Assembly (NCBI RefSeq): GCF_002018875.1
Contig: NZ_MVOL01000006.1
Location: forward strand, 62,001-126,000
DNA: 64,000 bases
Direction of reading: 5' to 3'
Origin: Pseudomonas sp. MF4836
GTDB lineage: Bacteria > Pseudomonadota > Gammaproteobacteria > Pseudomonadales > Pseudomonadaceae
This document shows positions 8,592 through 17,243 of the stretch, piece after piece; within the stretch, counting starts at the first letter, position 1, and the number at the start of each line of letters is the position of its first letter. The notes under the pieces were generated by a model, which saw only the letters and a list, made by a program, of their open reading frames with translations, ran no database searches and was not told where the DNA came from. The position numbers and the translations under genes were made by a program.

Positions 8592-9505
8592 TGGCATTGT
8601 CAGGCCCCGTGATAACTACTCCAGGCTGCGCTCCTTCGTCGCACGTGCGAAATTCTGCGTTAAAAACAGGCTCGGACTGCTCATTTACCGCCTGTAAACT
8701 CCGCGTCCTCGCCTGTTTTTGCCTTGTCTTTCCTTCGTCCGCTACGTTCTCACGCGGCCTGCCGCGCATCCTCTTGACCCTGGCGCTGATGCTGGCCGCG
8801 CCGTTGGTGTTTGCGGCCGACCCGCTGTCGATTCCGGCCATTACCCTGGGTACCGGGGCCAACGGCCAGCAGGAGTACTCGGTCAGCCTGCAGATCCTGC
8901 TGATCATGACCGCGCTGAGTTTTATCCCGGCGTTCGTCATGCTAATGACCAGTTTCACCCGGATCATCATCGTCTTCTCGATTCTGCGTCAGGCCCTGGG
9001 TTTGCAGCAGACGCCGTCGAACCAGATTCTCACCGGCATGGCGCTGTTCTTGACCATGTTCATCATGGCCCCGGTATTTGACCGGGTGAACCAGGATGCG
9101 CTGCAGCCTTACCTCGCGGAAAAGCTCTCGGCTCAGGATGCGGTGGCCAAGGCCCAGGTGCCGATCAAGGACTTCATGCTGGCGCAGACCCGTAGCAGCG
9201 ACCTGGAGCTGTTCATGCGCTTGTCCAAGCGCACGGACATTGCATCCCCTGATCAGGCGCCGCTGACCATCCTGGTGCCGGCCTTTGTCACCTCGGAGCT
9301 GAAGACCGCGTTCCAGATCGGTTTCATGATTTTCATCCCGTTCCTGATCATCGACCTGGTGGTGGCCAGTGTGCTGATGGCCATGGGCATGATGATGCTG
9401 TCGCCGCTGATCATTTCCCTGCCGTTCAAGATCATGCTGTTCGTCCTGGTGGATGGCTGGGCCCTGATCATCGGCACCTTGGCGGGCAGTTTCGGTGGTG
9501 TCTAA
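8591..9505 (+). CDS. fliP: Export gate protein FliP with an unusual N-terminal extension
   Basis: FliP forms the pentameric core of the export channel with FliQ and FliR. Residues from about 56 onward look like normal FliP: a signal sequence ending in PLVFAAD near 77, then the FliP core with transmembrane segments and the motifs [15 protein letters not shown] and [14 protein letters not shown]. At 304 residues it is about 50 longer than the usual FliP of about 250. The extra N-terminal part is encoded by a palindromic repeat-like segment (8621-8750). ATG 8591 is the only start with normal coupling to fliO. The internal ATG 8789 would cut into the signal peptide. Confidence 0.93.
   Translation: MALSGPVITTPGCAPSSHVRNSALKTGSDCSFTACKLRVLACFCLVFPSSATFSRGLPRILLTLALMLAAPLVFAADPLSIPAITLGTGANGQQEYSVSLQILLIMTALSFIPAFVMLMTSFTRIIIVFSILRQALGLQQTPSNQILTGMALFLTMFIMAPVFDRVNQDALQPYLAEKLSAQDAVAKAQVPIKDFMLAQTRSSDLELFMRLSKRTDIASPDQAPLTILVPAFVTSELKTAFQIGFMIFIPFLIIDLVVASVLMAMGMMMLSPLIISLPFKIMLFVLVDGWALIIGTLAGSFGGV
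8621..8750. repeat. Palindromic repeat-like element inside the 5' end of fliP
   Basis: The segment contains a 12-bp perfect palindrome TCGCACGTGCGA (8639-8650) and a perfect 10-bp inverted repeat AAAAACAGGC (8662-8671) / GCCTGTTTTT (8711-8720). It is translated in frame as a Cys/Ser-rich stretch unlike FliP. The composition and symmetry suggest a small dispersed palindromic element that entered just after the fliP start codon. Boundaries are approximate, and I found no second copy in this window. Confidence 0.5.
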
Positions 9506-9528
9506 ACCTTGTTTTCGGGTAATGCACA

Positions 9529-9798
9529 ATGACTCCTGAAGTTGCGGTAGACCTGTTTCGCGAAGCGCTGTGGCTGACCACCATGATGGTTGCGGTGCTG
9601 GTGATCCCCAGTCTGCTGGTGGGGCTGGTGGTGGCGATGTTCCAGGCTGCGACCCAGATCAACGAGCAGACCTTGAGCTTTCTGCCGCGCCTGATCGTGA
9701 TGCTGATCACGCTGATCGTCGCCGGCCCCTGGCTGGTGCAGACCTTCATGGAATACATCCTGCAGCTGTACGGCAGTATTCCGCAGTTGATCGGCTGA
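9529..9798 (+). CDS. fliQ: Export gate protein FliQ
   Basis: FliQ is a small two-helix membrane subunit of the export gate (four copies around FliP-FliR). The 89-residue protein has hydrophobic helices at about 15-40 and 52-78 and the family motif FREALWLTTMMVAVLVIPSL near the N-terminus. It lies 23 bases behind fliP and 3 bases before fliR, the standard P-Q-R order. Confidence 0.96.
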   Translation: MTPEVAVDLFREALWLTTMMVAVLVIPSLLVGLVVAMFQAATQINEQTLSFLPRLIVMLITLIVAGPWLVQTFMEYILQLYGSIPQLIG

Positions 9799-9801
9799 CC
9801 C

Positions 9802-10584
9802 ATGTCCTTGCTGGCGTTGACCGACACCCAGATCAGTACCTGGGTCGCGACCTTCATGCTGCCGCTGTTTCGCATCACGGCGGTGCTGATGACCATGCCG
9901 ATCTTCGGTACGACTCTGGTGCCGCGGCGGGTGCGTTTGTATTTCGCGGTGGCAATCACTGTGGTGTTGGTGCCTGGCTTGCCGCCGATGCCCGAGGTTC
10001 GCGCGCTGGACTTGAGCGCGCTGTTGTTGATCGGCGAACAGGTGATTATCGGCGCGCTGCTGGGCTTTTCCCTGCAGCTGTTCTTCCAGGCCTTTGTGGT
10101 GGCCGGGCAGATCATTTCGATTCAGATGGGTATGGGGTTCGCCTCCATGGTCGACCCTACCAACGGCGTCTCGGCGGCGGTGATCGGACAGTTTCTGACC
10201 ATGCTCGTGACCTTGCTGTTCCTGGGCATGAACGGCCATCTGGTGGTGTTCGAGGTGTTGACCGAAAGCTTCACCACCTTGCCGGTGGGCAGCGGCATGC
10301 TGGTCAATCATTTCTGGGAGCTGGCAGGCAAGCTCGGCTGGGTGCTGGGAGCGGCGATGCTGCTGGTGTTGCCGGCGATCACTGCACTACTGGTGGTGAA
10401 CATCGCCTTTGGCATCATGACCCGCGCCGCGCCGCAACTGAACATCTTCTCTATCGGCTTTCCCTTGACCCTGGTGCTGGGGTTGGTGATTTTCTGGGTC
10501 ACCCTCGGCGATATCCTCAATCAGTACCAGCCGCTGGCCGTTGAAGCCTTGCAGCTGTTACGCAGTCTGGCTCAGGCGCGTTAG
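9802..10584 (+). CDS. fliR: Export gate protein FliR
   Basis: FliR is the single-copy cap subunit of the FliP5-FliQ4-FliR1 gate and docks FlhB. The 260-residue protein has about six hydrophobic segments and typical motifs such as PIFGTTLVPRRVRLYFA and GQIISIQMGMGFASMVDP. It starts at ATG 9802, and flhB begins 2 bases after its stop. Confidence 0.96.
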   Translation: MSLLALTDTQISTWVATFMLPLFRITAVLMTMPIFGTTLVPRRVRLYFAVAITVVLVPGLPPMPEVRALDLSALLLIGEQVIIGALLGFSLQLFFQAFVVAGQIISIQMGMGFASMVDPTNGVSAAVIGQFLTMLVTLLFLGMNGHLVVFEVLTESFTTLPVGSGMLVNHFWELAGKLGWVLGAAMLLVLPAITALLVVNIAFGIMTRAAPQLNIFSIGFPLTLVLGLVIFWVTLGDILNQYQPLAVEALQLLRSLAQAR

Positions 10585-10586
10585 CC

Positions 10587-11723
10587 ATGGCGGAAAGCGA
10601 GAGCGGTCAGGACAAGACAGAAGACCCCACGGACAAGCGCAAGAAGGACTCCCGTGAGAAGGGGGAGATTGCCCGTTCCAAGGAGCTCAACACCCTTGCG
10701 ATCATGCTCGCGGGAACTGGTGCTCTGCTGGTCTATGGCGGCGGCCTGGCGTTGGATCTGCAAGAAATCATGCGCCTGAATTTTTCCCTGCCGCGCGAAG
10801 TGGTACTCGACACCGGAGCCATGGCTCGCTACCTGCTGCATTCGGGCAAGATCGCGATTCTGGCGGTGCAGCCGGTGCTGCTAACCTTGGTTCTGGCGGC
10901 GGTGATCGGTCCGATTTCCCTCGGCGGCTGGTTGTTTGCCGGCAAGAGTCTGGCACCGAAGTTCAGTCGCATGAATCCTGCCAGTGGCCTGAAGCGGATG
11001 TTCTCCTCGACGGCGCTGATCGAGTTGCTCAAGGCCTTGGCCAAATTTCTGCTGGTGCTGTTTGTGGCGTTGTCAGTGCTCTCGTCGGACATCGACGACC
11101 TGCTGCAAATTGCTCACGAGCCTTTGGAACGGGCGTTGGTCCACAGCCTGCAACTGGTGGGCTGGAGCGCGTTGTGGATGGCCTGCGGGCTGATCCTGAT
11201 TGCCGCGGTCGATGTGCCGGTGCAGCTCTACCAGAGCCACAAGAAACTGCTGATGACCAAGCAGGAAGTGCGCGACGAACACAAGGACAACGAGGGGCGG
11301 CCGGAGGTCAAGCAGCGCATTCGCCAGTTGCAGCGCGAGATGTCTCAGCGGCGGATGATGGCGGCGATTCCCGACGCCGACGTGGTCATTACCAACCCGA
11401 CTCACTACGCCGTGGCGCTCAAGTACGACGCCGAGAAGGGCGGGGCGCCGGTGCTGCTGGCCAAGGGCAGCGATTTCCTGGCGCTGAAGATCCGCGAGAT
11501 TGCGGTGGCCAACGAGGTGCTGCTGTTGGAGTCGCCGGCTCTTGCGCGTTCGATCTTCTATTCCACCGAGCTTGAGGAAGAGATCCCGGCCGGCCTGTAC
11601 CTGGCGGTGGCCCAGGTACTGGCGTACGTCTACCAGATCCGTCAGCACCGCGCGGGCAAGGGCAAGCGCCCGGATCCGCTCAAGGATCTGCCGATTCCGC
11701 CGGATTTGCGGCGCGACTCCTGA
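10587..11723 (+). CDS. flhB: Export switch protein FlhB
   Basis: FlhB controls substrate specificity of flagellar export. The 378-residue protein has four transmembrane segments (about 38-60, 90-115, 145-170 and 185-210) and a cytoplasmic domain with the autocleavage site NPTH at residues 270-273. The NPTHYAVALKY context is intact, so normal self-cleavage is expected. A separate small gene at 26339-26671 resembles only the part downstream of this cleavage site. A terminator follows about 90 bases after the stop. Confidence 0.97.
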   Translation: MAESESGQDKTEDPTDKRKKDSREKGEIARSKELNTLAIMLAGTGALLVYGGGLALDLQEIMRLNFSLPREVVLDTGAMARYLLHSGKIAILAVQPVLLTLVLAAVIGPISLGGWLFAGKSLAPKFSRMNPASGLKRMFSSTALIELLKALAKFLLVLFVALSVLSSDIDDLLQIAHEPLERALVHSLQLVGWSALWMACGLILIAAVDVPVQLYQSHKKLLMTKQEVRDEHKDNEGRPEVKQRIRQLQREMSQRRMMAAIPDADVVITNPTHYAVALKYDAEKGGAPVLLAKGSDFLALKIREIAVANEVLLLESPALARSIFYSTELEEEIPAGLYLAVAQVLAYVYQIRQHRAGKGKRPDPLKDLPIPPDLRRDS

Positions 11724-11813
11724 CGTCAGAGGTGATTGGCGGCACGGCCCGCCAAATGGCATATGGCCTGTATCTGCCCCTTCGCCGTTCCCGGCGTCCT
11801 TCATTAGCTCTTC

Positions 11814-11837
11814 GGCCCGCGACTTAGCGGGCCTTTT
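11814..11837 (+). terminator. Rho-independent terminator after flhB
   Basis: GGCCCGC (11814-11820), a six-base loop and GCGGGCC (11827-11833) form a perfect 7-bp stem followed by TTTTG. It separates the fliL-flhB group from the flhA promoter. Confidence 0.8.
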
Positions 11838-11854
11838 GTCGCATGGGCAAAAGT

Positions 11855-11870
11855 TGGAAGGCTTCTTGCA
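11855..11870 (+). promoter_or_regulatory. Sigma-54 (RpoN) promoter for flhA
   Basis: TGGAAGGCTTCTTGCA has the GG-N10-GC spacing and a good TTGCA -12 block. It lies 60 bases upstream of the chosen flhA GTG and directly after the flhB terminator. It also shows that an upstream ATG at 11843 cannot be the flhA start on this transcript. Confidence 0.8.
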
Positions 11871-11929
11871 ATACCCGTCCTGCGGCGCTTTCAGGCGTCA
11901 AAAGTTTGCTTAAGGAACGGGGAAAACCG

Positions 11930-14059
11930 GTGGATCGTACTCAGTTATTCAACAGCGCTCGCAGCAACCTGACTGACCTCGGACGGGGCAATCTGGGTGT
12001 GCCGGTGTTGCTGTTGGTCATGCTGGCGATGATGATGTTGCCCGTCCCGCCGTTTCTGCTGGACGTGTTCTTCACCTTCAACATCGCGCTGTCGATTGTG
12101 GTCCTGCTGGTCTGCGTGTACGCCCTGCGTCCGCTGGACTTCGCCGTGTTCCCGACCATCCTGCTGGTGGCCACGCTGCTGCGCCTGGCGCTCAACGTGG
12201 CGTCGACCCGGGTGGTGATGCTCCACGGCCAGGACGGCCATGCCGCGGCCGGCAAGGTGATCCAGGCCTTCGGTGAGGTGGTGATCGGCGGTAACTACGT
12301 GGTCGGTATCGTGGTGTTCGCGATCCTGATGATCATCAACTTCGTCGTGGTGACCAAGGGTGCCGGGCGGATTTCCGAGGTGAGCGCACGCTTCACCCTC
12401 GATGCGATGCCCGGCAAACAGATGGCGATCGACGCCGACCTCAACGCCGGCCTGATCGACCAGCCCCAGGCCAAGCTGCGCCGCCAGGAAGTGGCGCAAG
12501 AGGCCGAGTTCTACGGTTCGATGGACGGTGCCAGCAAATTCGTGCGCGGCGACGCCATTGCCGGCCTGCTGATTCTGTTTATCAACCTGATCGGCGGCAT
12601 GGCGGTCGGTATCTTCCAGCACGGCATGAGCTTCGGTGACGCCGGTCGGGTCTACGCCTTGCTGACCATCGGTGACGGTTTGGTGGCGCAATTGCCATCA
12701 CTGCTGCTGTCGACTGCGGCGGCGATCATGGTGACCCGTGCTTCGGGCTCCGAAGACATGGGCAAGCAGATCACCCGCCAGATGTTCACCTCGCCCAAGG
12801 CCCTGGCAGTCGCTGCCGGCCTGATGGCGGTGATGGGCCTGGTGCCCGGCATGCCGCACTTTTCATTCCTGACCATGGCGGCGGTGGCTGGTGGCGCCGC
12901 TTACCTGCTGTGGCGCAAGCACAACGTGGTCAAGGTCCAGGCTTTGCAAGAGGTCAAGCGCCAGCAGGAACTGCTGCCGTCGCCGGCTCGGGCCATGGAA
13001 ACCAAGGAGCTTGGCTGGGATGACGTGACGCCGATCGACATGATTGGCCTGGAAGTCGGTTACCGCCTGATCCCGCTGGTGGATCGCAATCAGGGTGGGC
13101 AGTTGCTGGCGCGGATCAAGGGCGTGCGCAAGAAGCTGTCCCAGGACCTGGGCTTTCTGATGCCGACCGTGCACATCCGCGACAACCTTGACCTGGCGCC
13201 TAGCGCTTACCGTTTGACGCTGATGGGGGTGATCCTGGCCGAGGCCGAGATCTACCCTGATCGCGAGCTGGCGATCAACCCGGGGCAAGTCTACGGCTCG
13301 CTCAATGGCATCACCGCCAGGGATCCGGCTTTTGGCCTGGAGGCGGTGTGGATCGAGATCAGCCAACGGGCCCAGGCGCAGTCCCTCGGTTACACCGTGG
13401 TCGACGCCAGTACCGTGGTCGCCACTCACCTCAACCAGATTCTGTACAAGCACTCCAGCGAGTTGATCGGCCACGAGGAAGTCCAGCAGTTGATGCAATT
13501 GCTGGCCAAGAGCTCGCCGAAACTCGCCGAGGAGCTGGTGCCGGGCGTGCTGTCGCTGTCGCAGTTGCTCAAGGTGCTGCAGGCGTTGCTCGCCGAACAG
13601 GTGCCGGTACGGGACATTCGCAGCATTGCCGAGGCCATCGCGAACAATGCCGCCAAGAGTCAAGATACTGCCGCTCTGGTGGCCGCAGTCCGCGTCGGAT
13701 TGTCGCGTGCCATCGTCCAAAGCATTGTAGGCACTGAGTCCGAGCTGCCTGTGATCACCTTGGAACCAAGGTTGGAACAAATATTGCTCAATAGTCTGCA
13801 GAAGGCAGGACAAGGCCAGGAAGAAGGCGTTCTGCTGGAGCCAAGCATGGCTGAAAAGCTGCAACGTTCGCTGATCGATGCGGCGCAGCGTCAAGAGATG
13901 CAAGGTCAACCGGTGATTCTGTTGGTGGCAGGTCCGGTACGCGCAATGCTTTCACGGTTTGGACGTTTGGCAGTCCCCGGTTTGCATGTGTTGGCGTACC
14001 AGGAAATCCCTGACAACAAACAAGTGACCATCGTTGCGACAGTAGGGCCCAACGGCTGA
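11930..14059 (+). CDS. flhA: Export gate protein FlhA
   Basis: FlhA is the large nonameric export gate component; it couples proton flow to export and its cytoplasmic ring receives chaperone-substrate complexes. I chose GTG 11930 (709 residues, beginning MDRTQLF), which has AAGGAACGGGG upstream and matches the usual FlhA length. A longer frame from ATG 11843 would begin upstream of the sigma-54 promoter. About eight transmembrane helices occupy residues 20-310 with the FHIPEP motif VTKGAGRISEVSARFTLDA and the conserved DADLNAGLI. The C-terminal half is the soluble FlhA-C domain. Confidence 0.96.
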   Translation: MDRTQLFNSARSNLTDLGRGNLGVPVLLLVMLAMMMLPVPPFLLDVFFTFNIALSIVVLLVCVYALRPLDFAVFPTILLVATLLRLALNVASTRVVMLHGQDGHAAAGKVIQAFGEVVIGGNYVVGIVVFAILMIINFVVVTKGAGRISEVSARFTLDAMPGKQMAIDADLNAGLIDQPQAKLRRQEVAQEAEFYGSMDGASKFVRGDAIAGLLILFINLIGGMAVGIFQHGMSFGDAGRVYALLTIGDGLVAQLPSLLLSTAAAIMVTRASGSEDMGKQITRQMFTSPKALAVAAGLMAVMGLVPGMPHFSFLTMAAVAGGAAYLLWRKHNVVKVQALQEVKRQQELLPSPARAMETKELGWDDVTPIDMIGLEVGYRLIPLVDRNQGGQLLARIKGVRKKLSQDLGFLMPTVHIRDNLDLAPSAYRLTLMGVILAEAEIYPDRELAINPGQVYGSLNGITARDPAFGLEAVWIEISQRAQAQSLGYTVVDASTVVATHLNQILYKHSSELIGHEEVQQLMQLLAKSSPKLAEELVPGVLSLSQLLKVLQALLAEQVPVRDIRSIAEAIANNAAKSQDTAALVAAVRVGLSRAIVQSIVGTESELPVITLEPRLEQILLNSLQKAGQGQEEGVLLEPSMAEKLQRSLIDAAQRQEMQGQPVILLVAGPVRAMLSRFGRLAVPGLHVLAYQEIPDNKQVTIVATVGPNG

Positions 14060-14070
14060 GGTAACGGGTT

Positions 14071-15390
14071 ATGCAAGTTAAGCGTTTTTTCGCCGCCGAT
14101 ATGCGTCAGGCCATGAAACTGGTTCGTGATGAGCTGGGCGCAGAGGCCGCCATTATCGGCAACCGCCGTATTGCTGGCGGTGTCGAGCTGACGGCTGCCC
14201 TCGACTACAAGCTGTCGGCGCTGGCGCCGCGCGTGCCGAACATGGAGCTCGAGGATGAGCTGCGCAAGACCCAGTCGCGGATCGTGACCGCCCAGGCGGA
14301 ATTGAGCCTGCGTGGCGACAGCGATGCCATGACCAATCGTCAGCTGTTCGCAGGCCTGCCACTGACGGCAGCCGAGCCGCTGATCGAGCCGACTTTTTCC
14401 GAGCCGCACCGTCCGGCGCCGGCCCCTGTCGCGGCAGACGGCATTGACCAGCGGGCGTTCGATTCGATGCGGTTCGAACTCAATGGCCTGCGCGAACTGC
14501 TGGAAGTCCAGCTCGGTTCCCTGGCCTGGAGTCAGCTGCAAGGCAGTCGTCCGGAGCAGGCCAACCTCTGGCGTCGCCTGCAGCGCATCGGCTTGTCCGG
14601 CCCCCTGGCCCGTGACCTGCTGGCGCTGGTGACTGAAATCGACGAACCCCGTCAGGCCTGGCGCATGCTGTTGGCGCACCTGGCGCGGATGATCGTGACC
14701 CCTGAGGTCGAGCCTTTGGAAGAAGGCGGTGTGATCGCCATGGTCGGCCCTGCCGGCATGGGCAAGACCACCACCCTGGCCAAGCTGGCGGCGCGTTATG
14801 TGCTCAAGTACGGCGCGCACAACATCGCGCTGGTGAGCATGGACAGCTTCCGTATCGGTGCCCAGGAACAGCTCAAGACCCTGGGGCGGATTCTCAATGT
14901 GTCGGTGACCCATGTCGACCCGGGCCAGTCCCTGGCGCAGGCGCTCGACCCACTGTTGCGCAAGCGCGTGGTGCTGATCGATACCGCCGGCCTGCAAGCC
15001 AGCGACCCGGCCCTGCGCATGCAGCTCGAAAGCCTGGCCGGTCGCGGGATCAAATCGAAGAATTATCTGGTCCTGGCCACCACCAGCCAGAAACAGGTGC
15101 TCACCGCCGCCTATCACAGCTACAAGCGCTGCGGGTTGGCCGGTTGCATCCTGACTAAACTGGATGAAACGGCCAGCCTCGGTGAAGTGTTGAGCCTGGC
15201 GATCAGTCATGAGTTGCCCGTTGCCTATCTGACCGATGGGCCACGGATTCCTGACGATCTGCACCTGCCGCGTCGGCACCAGTTGGTCAGCCGCGCAGTG
15301 AGCGTGCAGATGCAGGAAGAACCCAGCGAAGAAGCCATGGCCGATATGTTCGCGGACCTCTATCACAACCCCGCAAAACGGGTTGGATGA
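14071..15390 (+). CDS. flhF: Polar flagellar GTPase FlhF
   Basis: FlhF is an SRP-type GTPase that places the flagellum at the cell pole. The 439-residue protein has a basic N-terminal B domain (about 1-130), an N domain (about 130-215) and a G domain with the P-loop GPAGMGKTT at 226-234, DTAGLQ near 305-310 and TKLDE near 364-368. It starts 11 bases after flhA and is followed by fleN, the standard order in polar flagellates. Confidence 0.96.
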   Translation: MQVKRFFAADMRQAMKLVRDELGAEAAIIGNRRIAGGVELTAALDYKLSALAPRVPNMELEDELRKTQSRIVTAQAELSLRGDSDAMTNRQLFAGLPLTAAEPLIEPTFSEPHRPAPAPVAADGIDQRAFDSMRFELNGLRELLEVQLGSLAWSQLQGSRPEQANLWRRLQRIGLSGPLARDLLALVTEIDEPRQAWRMLLAHLARMIVTPEVEPLEEGGVIAMVGPAGMGKTTTLAKLAARYVLKYGAHNIALVSMDSFRIGAQEQLKTLGRILNVSVTHVDPGQSLAQALDPLLRKRVVLIDTAGLQASDPALRMQLESLAGRGIKSKNYLVLATTSQKQVLTAAYHSYKRCGLAGCILTKLDETASLGEVLSLAISHELPVAYLTDGPRIPDDLHLPRRHQLVSRAVSVQMQEEPSEEAMADMFADLYHNPAKRVG

Positions 15391-15509
15391 GGGTGGTCAT
15401 GAAGAGATTGCACCGTATCTACATCGATGGTCTGCCATGCATTGTTCCAACGGTGAACGCGCAGCCAGTTATGTGGCCCCGTCTAAGTAAGACAAGGTAA
15501 AGAAAGAAC

Positions 15510-16340
15510 ATGGGCAGCATGCATCCCGTACAGGTGATTGCGGTGACCGGCGGCAAGGGTGGCGTCGGCAAGACTAACGTGTCAGTGAACTTGTCACTGG
15601 CCCTGGCTGAGCTCGGCCGGCGCGTCATGCTGCTGGACGCCGACCTGGGCCTGGCCAATGTCGACGTCCTGCTGGGCCTGACCCCCAAACGTACCCTGGC
15701 TGACGTCATCGAGGGCCGCTGCGAGCTGCGCGACGTGCTGCTCCAGGGCCCGGGCGGGATCCGTATCGTGCCTGCCGCCTCCGGCACCCAGAGCATGGTG
15801 CACCTGAGCCCGGCCCAGCATGCCGGCCTGATCCAGGCTTTCAGTGATATCGGCGACAACCTCGATGTGCTGGTCATCGACACCGCTGCGGGTATTGGTG
15901 ACTCGGTAGTCAGTTTTGTCCGCGCGGCCCAGGAAGTTCTGCTGGTGGTCTGCGACGAACCGACCTCGATCACTGACGCCTACGCGCTGATCAAACTGCT
16001 CAATCGCGACTACGGCATGAACCGTTTCCGGGTCCTGGCCAACATGGCGCAAAGCCCGCAGGAGGGTCGCAATCTGTTCGCTAAGTTGACCAAGGTCACG
16101 GATCGCTTCCTGGACGTGGCCTTACAATACGTCGGTGCAGTTCCTTACGACGAATGCGTACGCAAGGCCGTGCAAAAGCAGCGTGCGGTCTATGAAGCCT
16201 TTCCTCGTTCGAAGTGCTCGCTGGCGTTCAAGGCCATTGCGCAAAAAGTCGATACCTGGCCGTTGCCTGCCAACCCACGTGGGCATCTGGAGTTTTTTGT
16301 CGAGCGGCTAGTGCAGCAAACAGCAGGACCGGTGCTATGA
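15510..16340 (+). CDS. fleN: Flagellar number regulator FleN (FlhG), MinD/ParA ATPase
   Basis: FleN is an ATPase that antagonises FleQ and keeps flagellar number low. The 276-residue protein has the deviant Walker A motif GGKGGVGKT (residues 14-22), the MLLDADLGLANVDVLLG segment and VIDTAAGIGDSV. ATG 15510 is used; ATG 15519 (MHPVQ) is also possible. The last codon overlaps fliA as ATGA, so translation of the two is probably coupled. Confidence 0.96.
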   Translation: MGSMHPVQVIAVTGGKGGVGKTNVSVNLSLALAELGRRVMLLDADLGLANVDVLLGLTPKRTLADVIEGRCELRDVLLQGPGGIRIVPAASGTQSMVHLSPAQHAGLIQAFSDIGDNLDVLVIDTAAGIGDSVVSFVRAAQEVLLVVCDEPTSITDAYALIKLLNRDYGMNRFRVLANMAQSPQEGRNLFAKLTKVTDRFLDVALQYVGAVPYDECVRKAVQKQRAVYEAFPRSKCSLAFKAIAQKVDTWPLPANPRGHLEFFVERLVQQTAGPVL

Positions 16341-17077
16341 CAGCCAGCGGCTACAACCTGTACAAGAAGTCGGCACGTGACAGCCAATATGAATTGATCG
16401 AGCGCTATGCGCCTCTGGTCAAGCGTATCGCCTACCACCTGCTGGCACGGCTGCCGGCCAGTGTCCAGGTCGAAGACCTGATCCAGGCCGGGATGATCGG
16501 TTTGCTCGAAGTGTCGACCAAGTACGATGCGAGCAAGGGCGCAAGTTTCGAGACTTATGCCGGGATTCGTATTCGTGGGGCGATGCTCGACGAAGTGCGC
16601 AAGGGCGATTGGGCGCCACGTTCAGTACACCGCAATACACGGATGGTGAGTGATGCCATTCGCTCAATTGAAGCTAAAACCGGTCGTGACGCTAAAGATC
16701 ACGAAGTTGCGGCCGAACTTGAATTGAGCCTCGACGATTATTACGGGATTTTGAACGACACCTTGGGCAGCCGCCTGTTCAGCTTCGACGACCTTTTGCA
16801 GGACGGCGAGCATGAAGGGCTGCATGAGGATGGCGCGAGTGCTCATCTCGAGCCGTCACGCGATCTGGAAGATGAACGCTTCCAGGCGGCGCTGGCGGAC
16901 GCGATTGCCAATTTGCCGGAGCGTGAGCGACTGGTCTTGGCGCTGTACTACGACGAAGAGCTGAACCTCAAGGAAATCGGTGAGGTCCTGGGGGTCAGCG
17001 AATCGCGGGTCAGCCAGTTACACAGCCAGTGCGCGGCCCGCTTGCGGGGGCGTTTGGGGGAGTGGCGAGCGCGCTGA
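16337..17077 (+). CDS. fliA: Flagellar sigma factor FliA (sigma-28)
   Basis: FliA directs late flagellar and chemotaxis promoters and is held inactive by FlgM. The 246-residue protein has region 2 (YAPLVKRIAYHLLARLP, EDLIQAGMIGLLEV, GASFETYAGIRIRGAMLDEVR), region 3 and region 4 with the helix-turn-helix LKEIGEVLGVSESRVSQLHSQ. ATG 16337 overlaps the fleN stop and gives the normal length; an upstream in-frame start would add 41 non-homologous residues. Confidence 0.97.
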   Translation: MTASGYNLYKKSARDSQYELIERYAPLVKRIAYHLLARLPASVQVEDLIQAGMIGLLEVSTKYDASKGASFETYAGIRIRGAMLDEVRKGDWAPRSVHRNTRMVSDAIRSIEAKTGRDAKDHEVAAELELSLDDYYGILNDTLGSRLFSFDDLLQDGEHEGLHEDGASAHLEPSRDLEDERFQAALADAIANLPERERLVLALYYDEELNLKEIGEVLGVSESRVSQLHSQCAARLRGRLGEWRAR

Positions 17078-17080
17078 CAG

Positions 17081-17141
17081 GCAGTGTGGGGACACTGCGA
17101 ACGGGACCGGTAAGGCGTGATGCCGCACCGGTCTTGCAGTG
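17081..17141 (+). promoter_or_regulatory. Mutually exclusive hairpins between fliA and cheY
   Basis: GCAGTGT (17081-17087) pairs perfectly with ACACTGC (17092-17098) across four bases, three bases after the fliA stop. The same CACTGC (17093-17098) can instead pair with GCAGTG (17136-17141), enclosing an inner stem GACCGGT (17105-17111) / ACCGGTC (17127-17133) with a further GGC/GCC pair. No T-run follows. It could be an mRNA processing or attenuation site separating fliA from the che genes. Confidence 0.45.
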
Positions 17142-17243
17142 TGTATTCCATGCAGTCGTTGAGTGTTACGTCGTATTGATTGAATGGCGCGTTCAGGTGC
17201 TGGGCGCGTTTAAGACTGCTTGGAGGTCGAATTGGACAAGAAC

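Noticed and set aside
11843..11929. Upstream extension of flhA to ATG 11843
   Set aside because: The sigma-54 promoter lies inside this stretch and the extra residues do not resemble FlhA; GTG 11930 has a proper ribosome-binding site.
16214..16336. Upstream extension of fliA
   Set aside because: It overlaps the fleN coding region in another frame; ATG 16337 gives the normal FliA length and an ATGA overlap.
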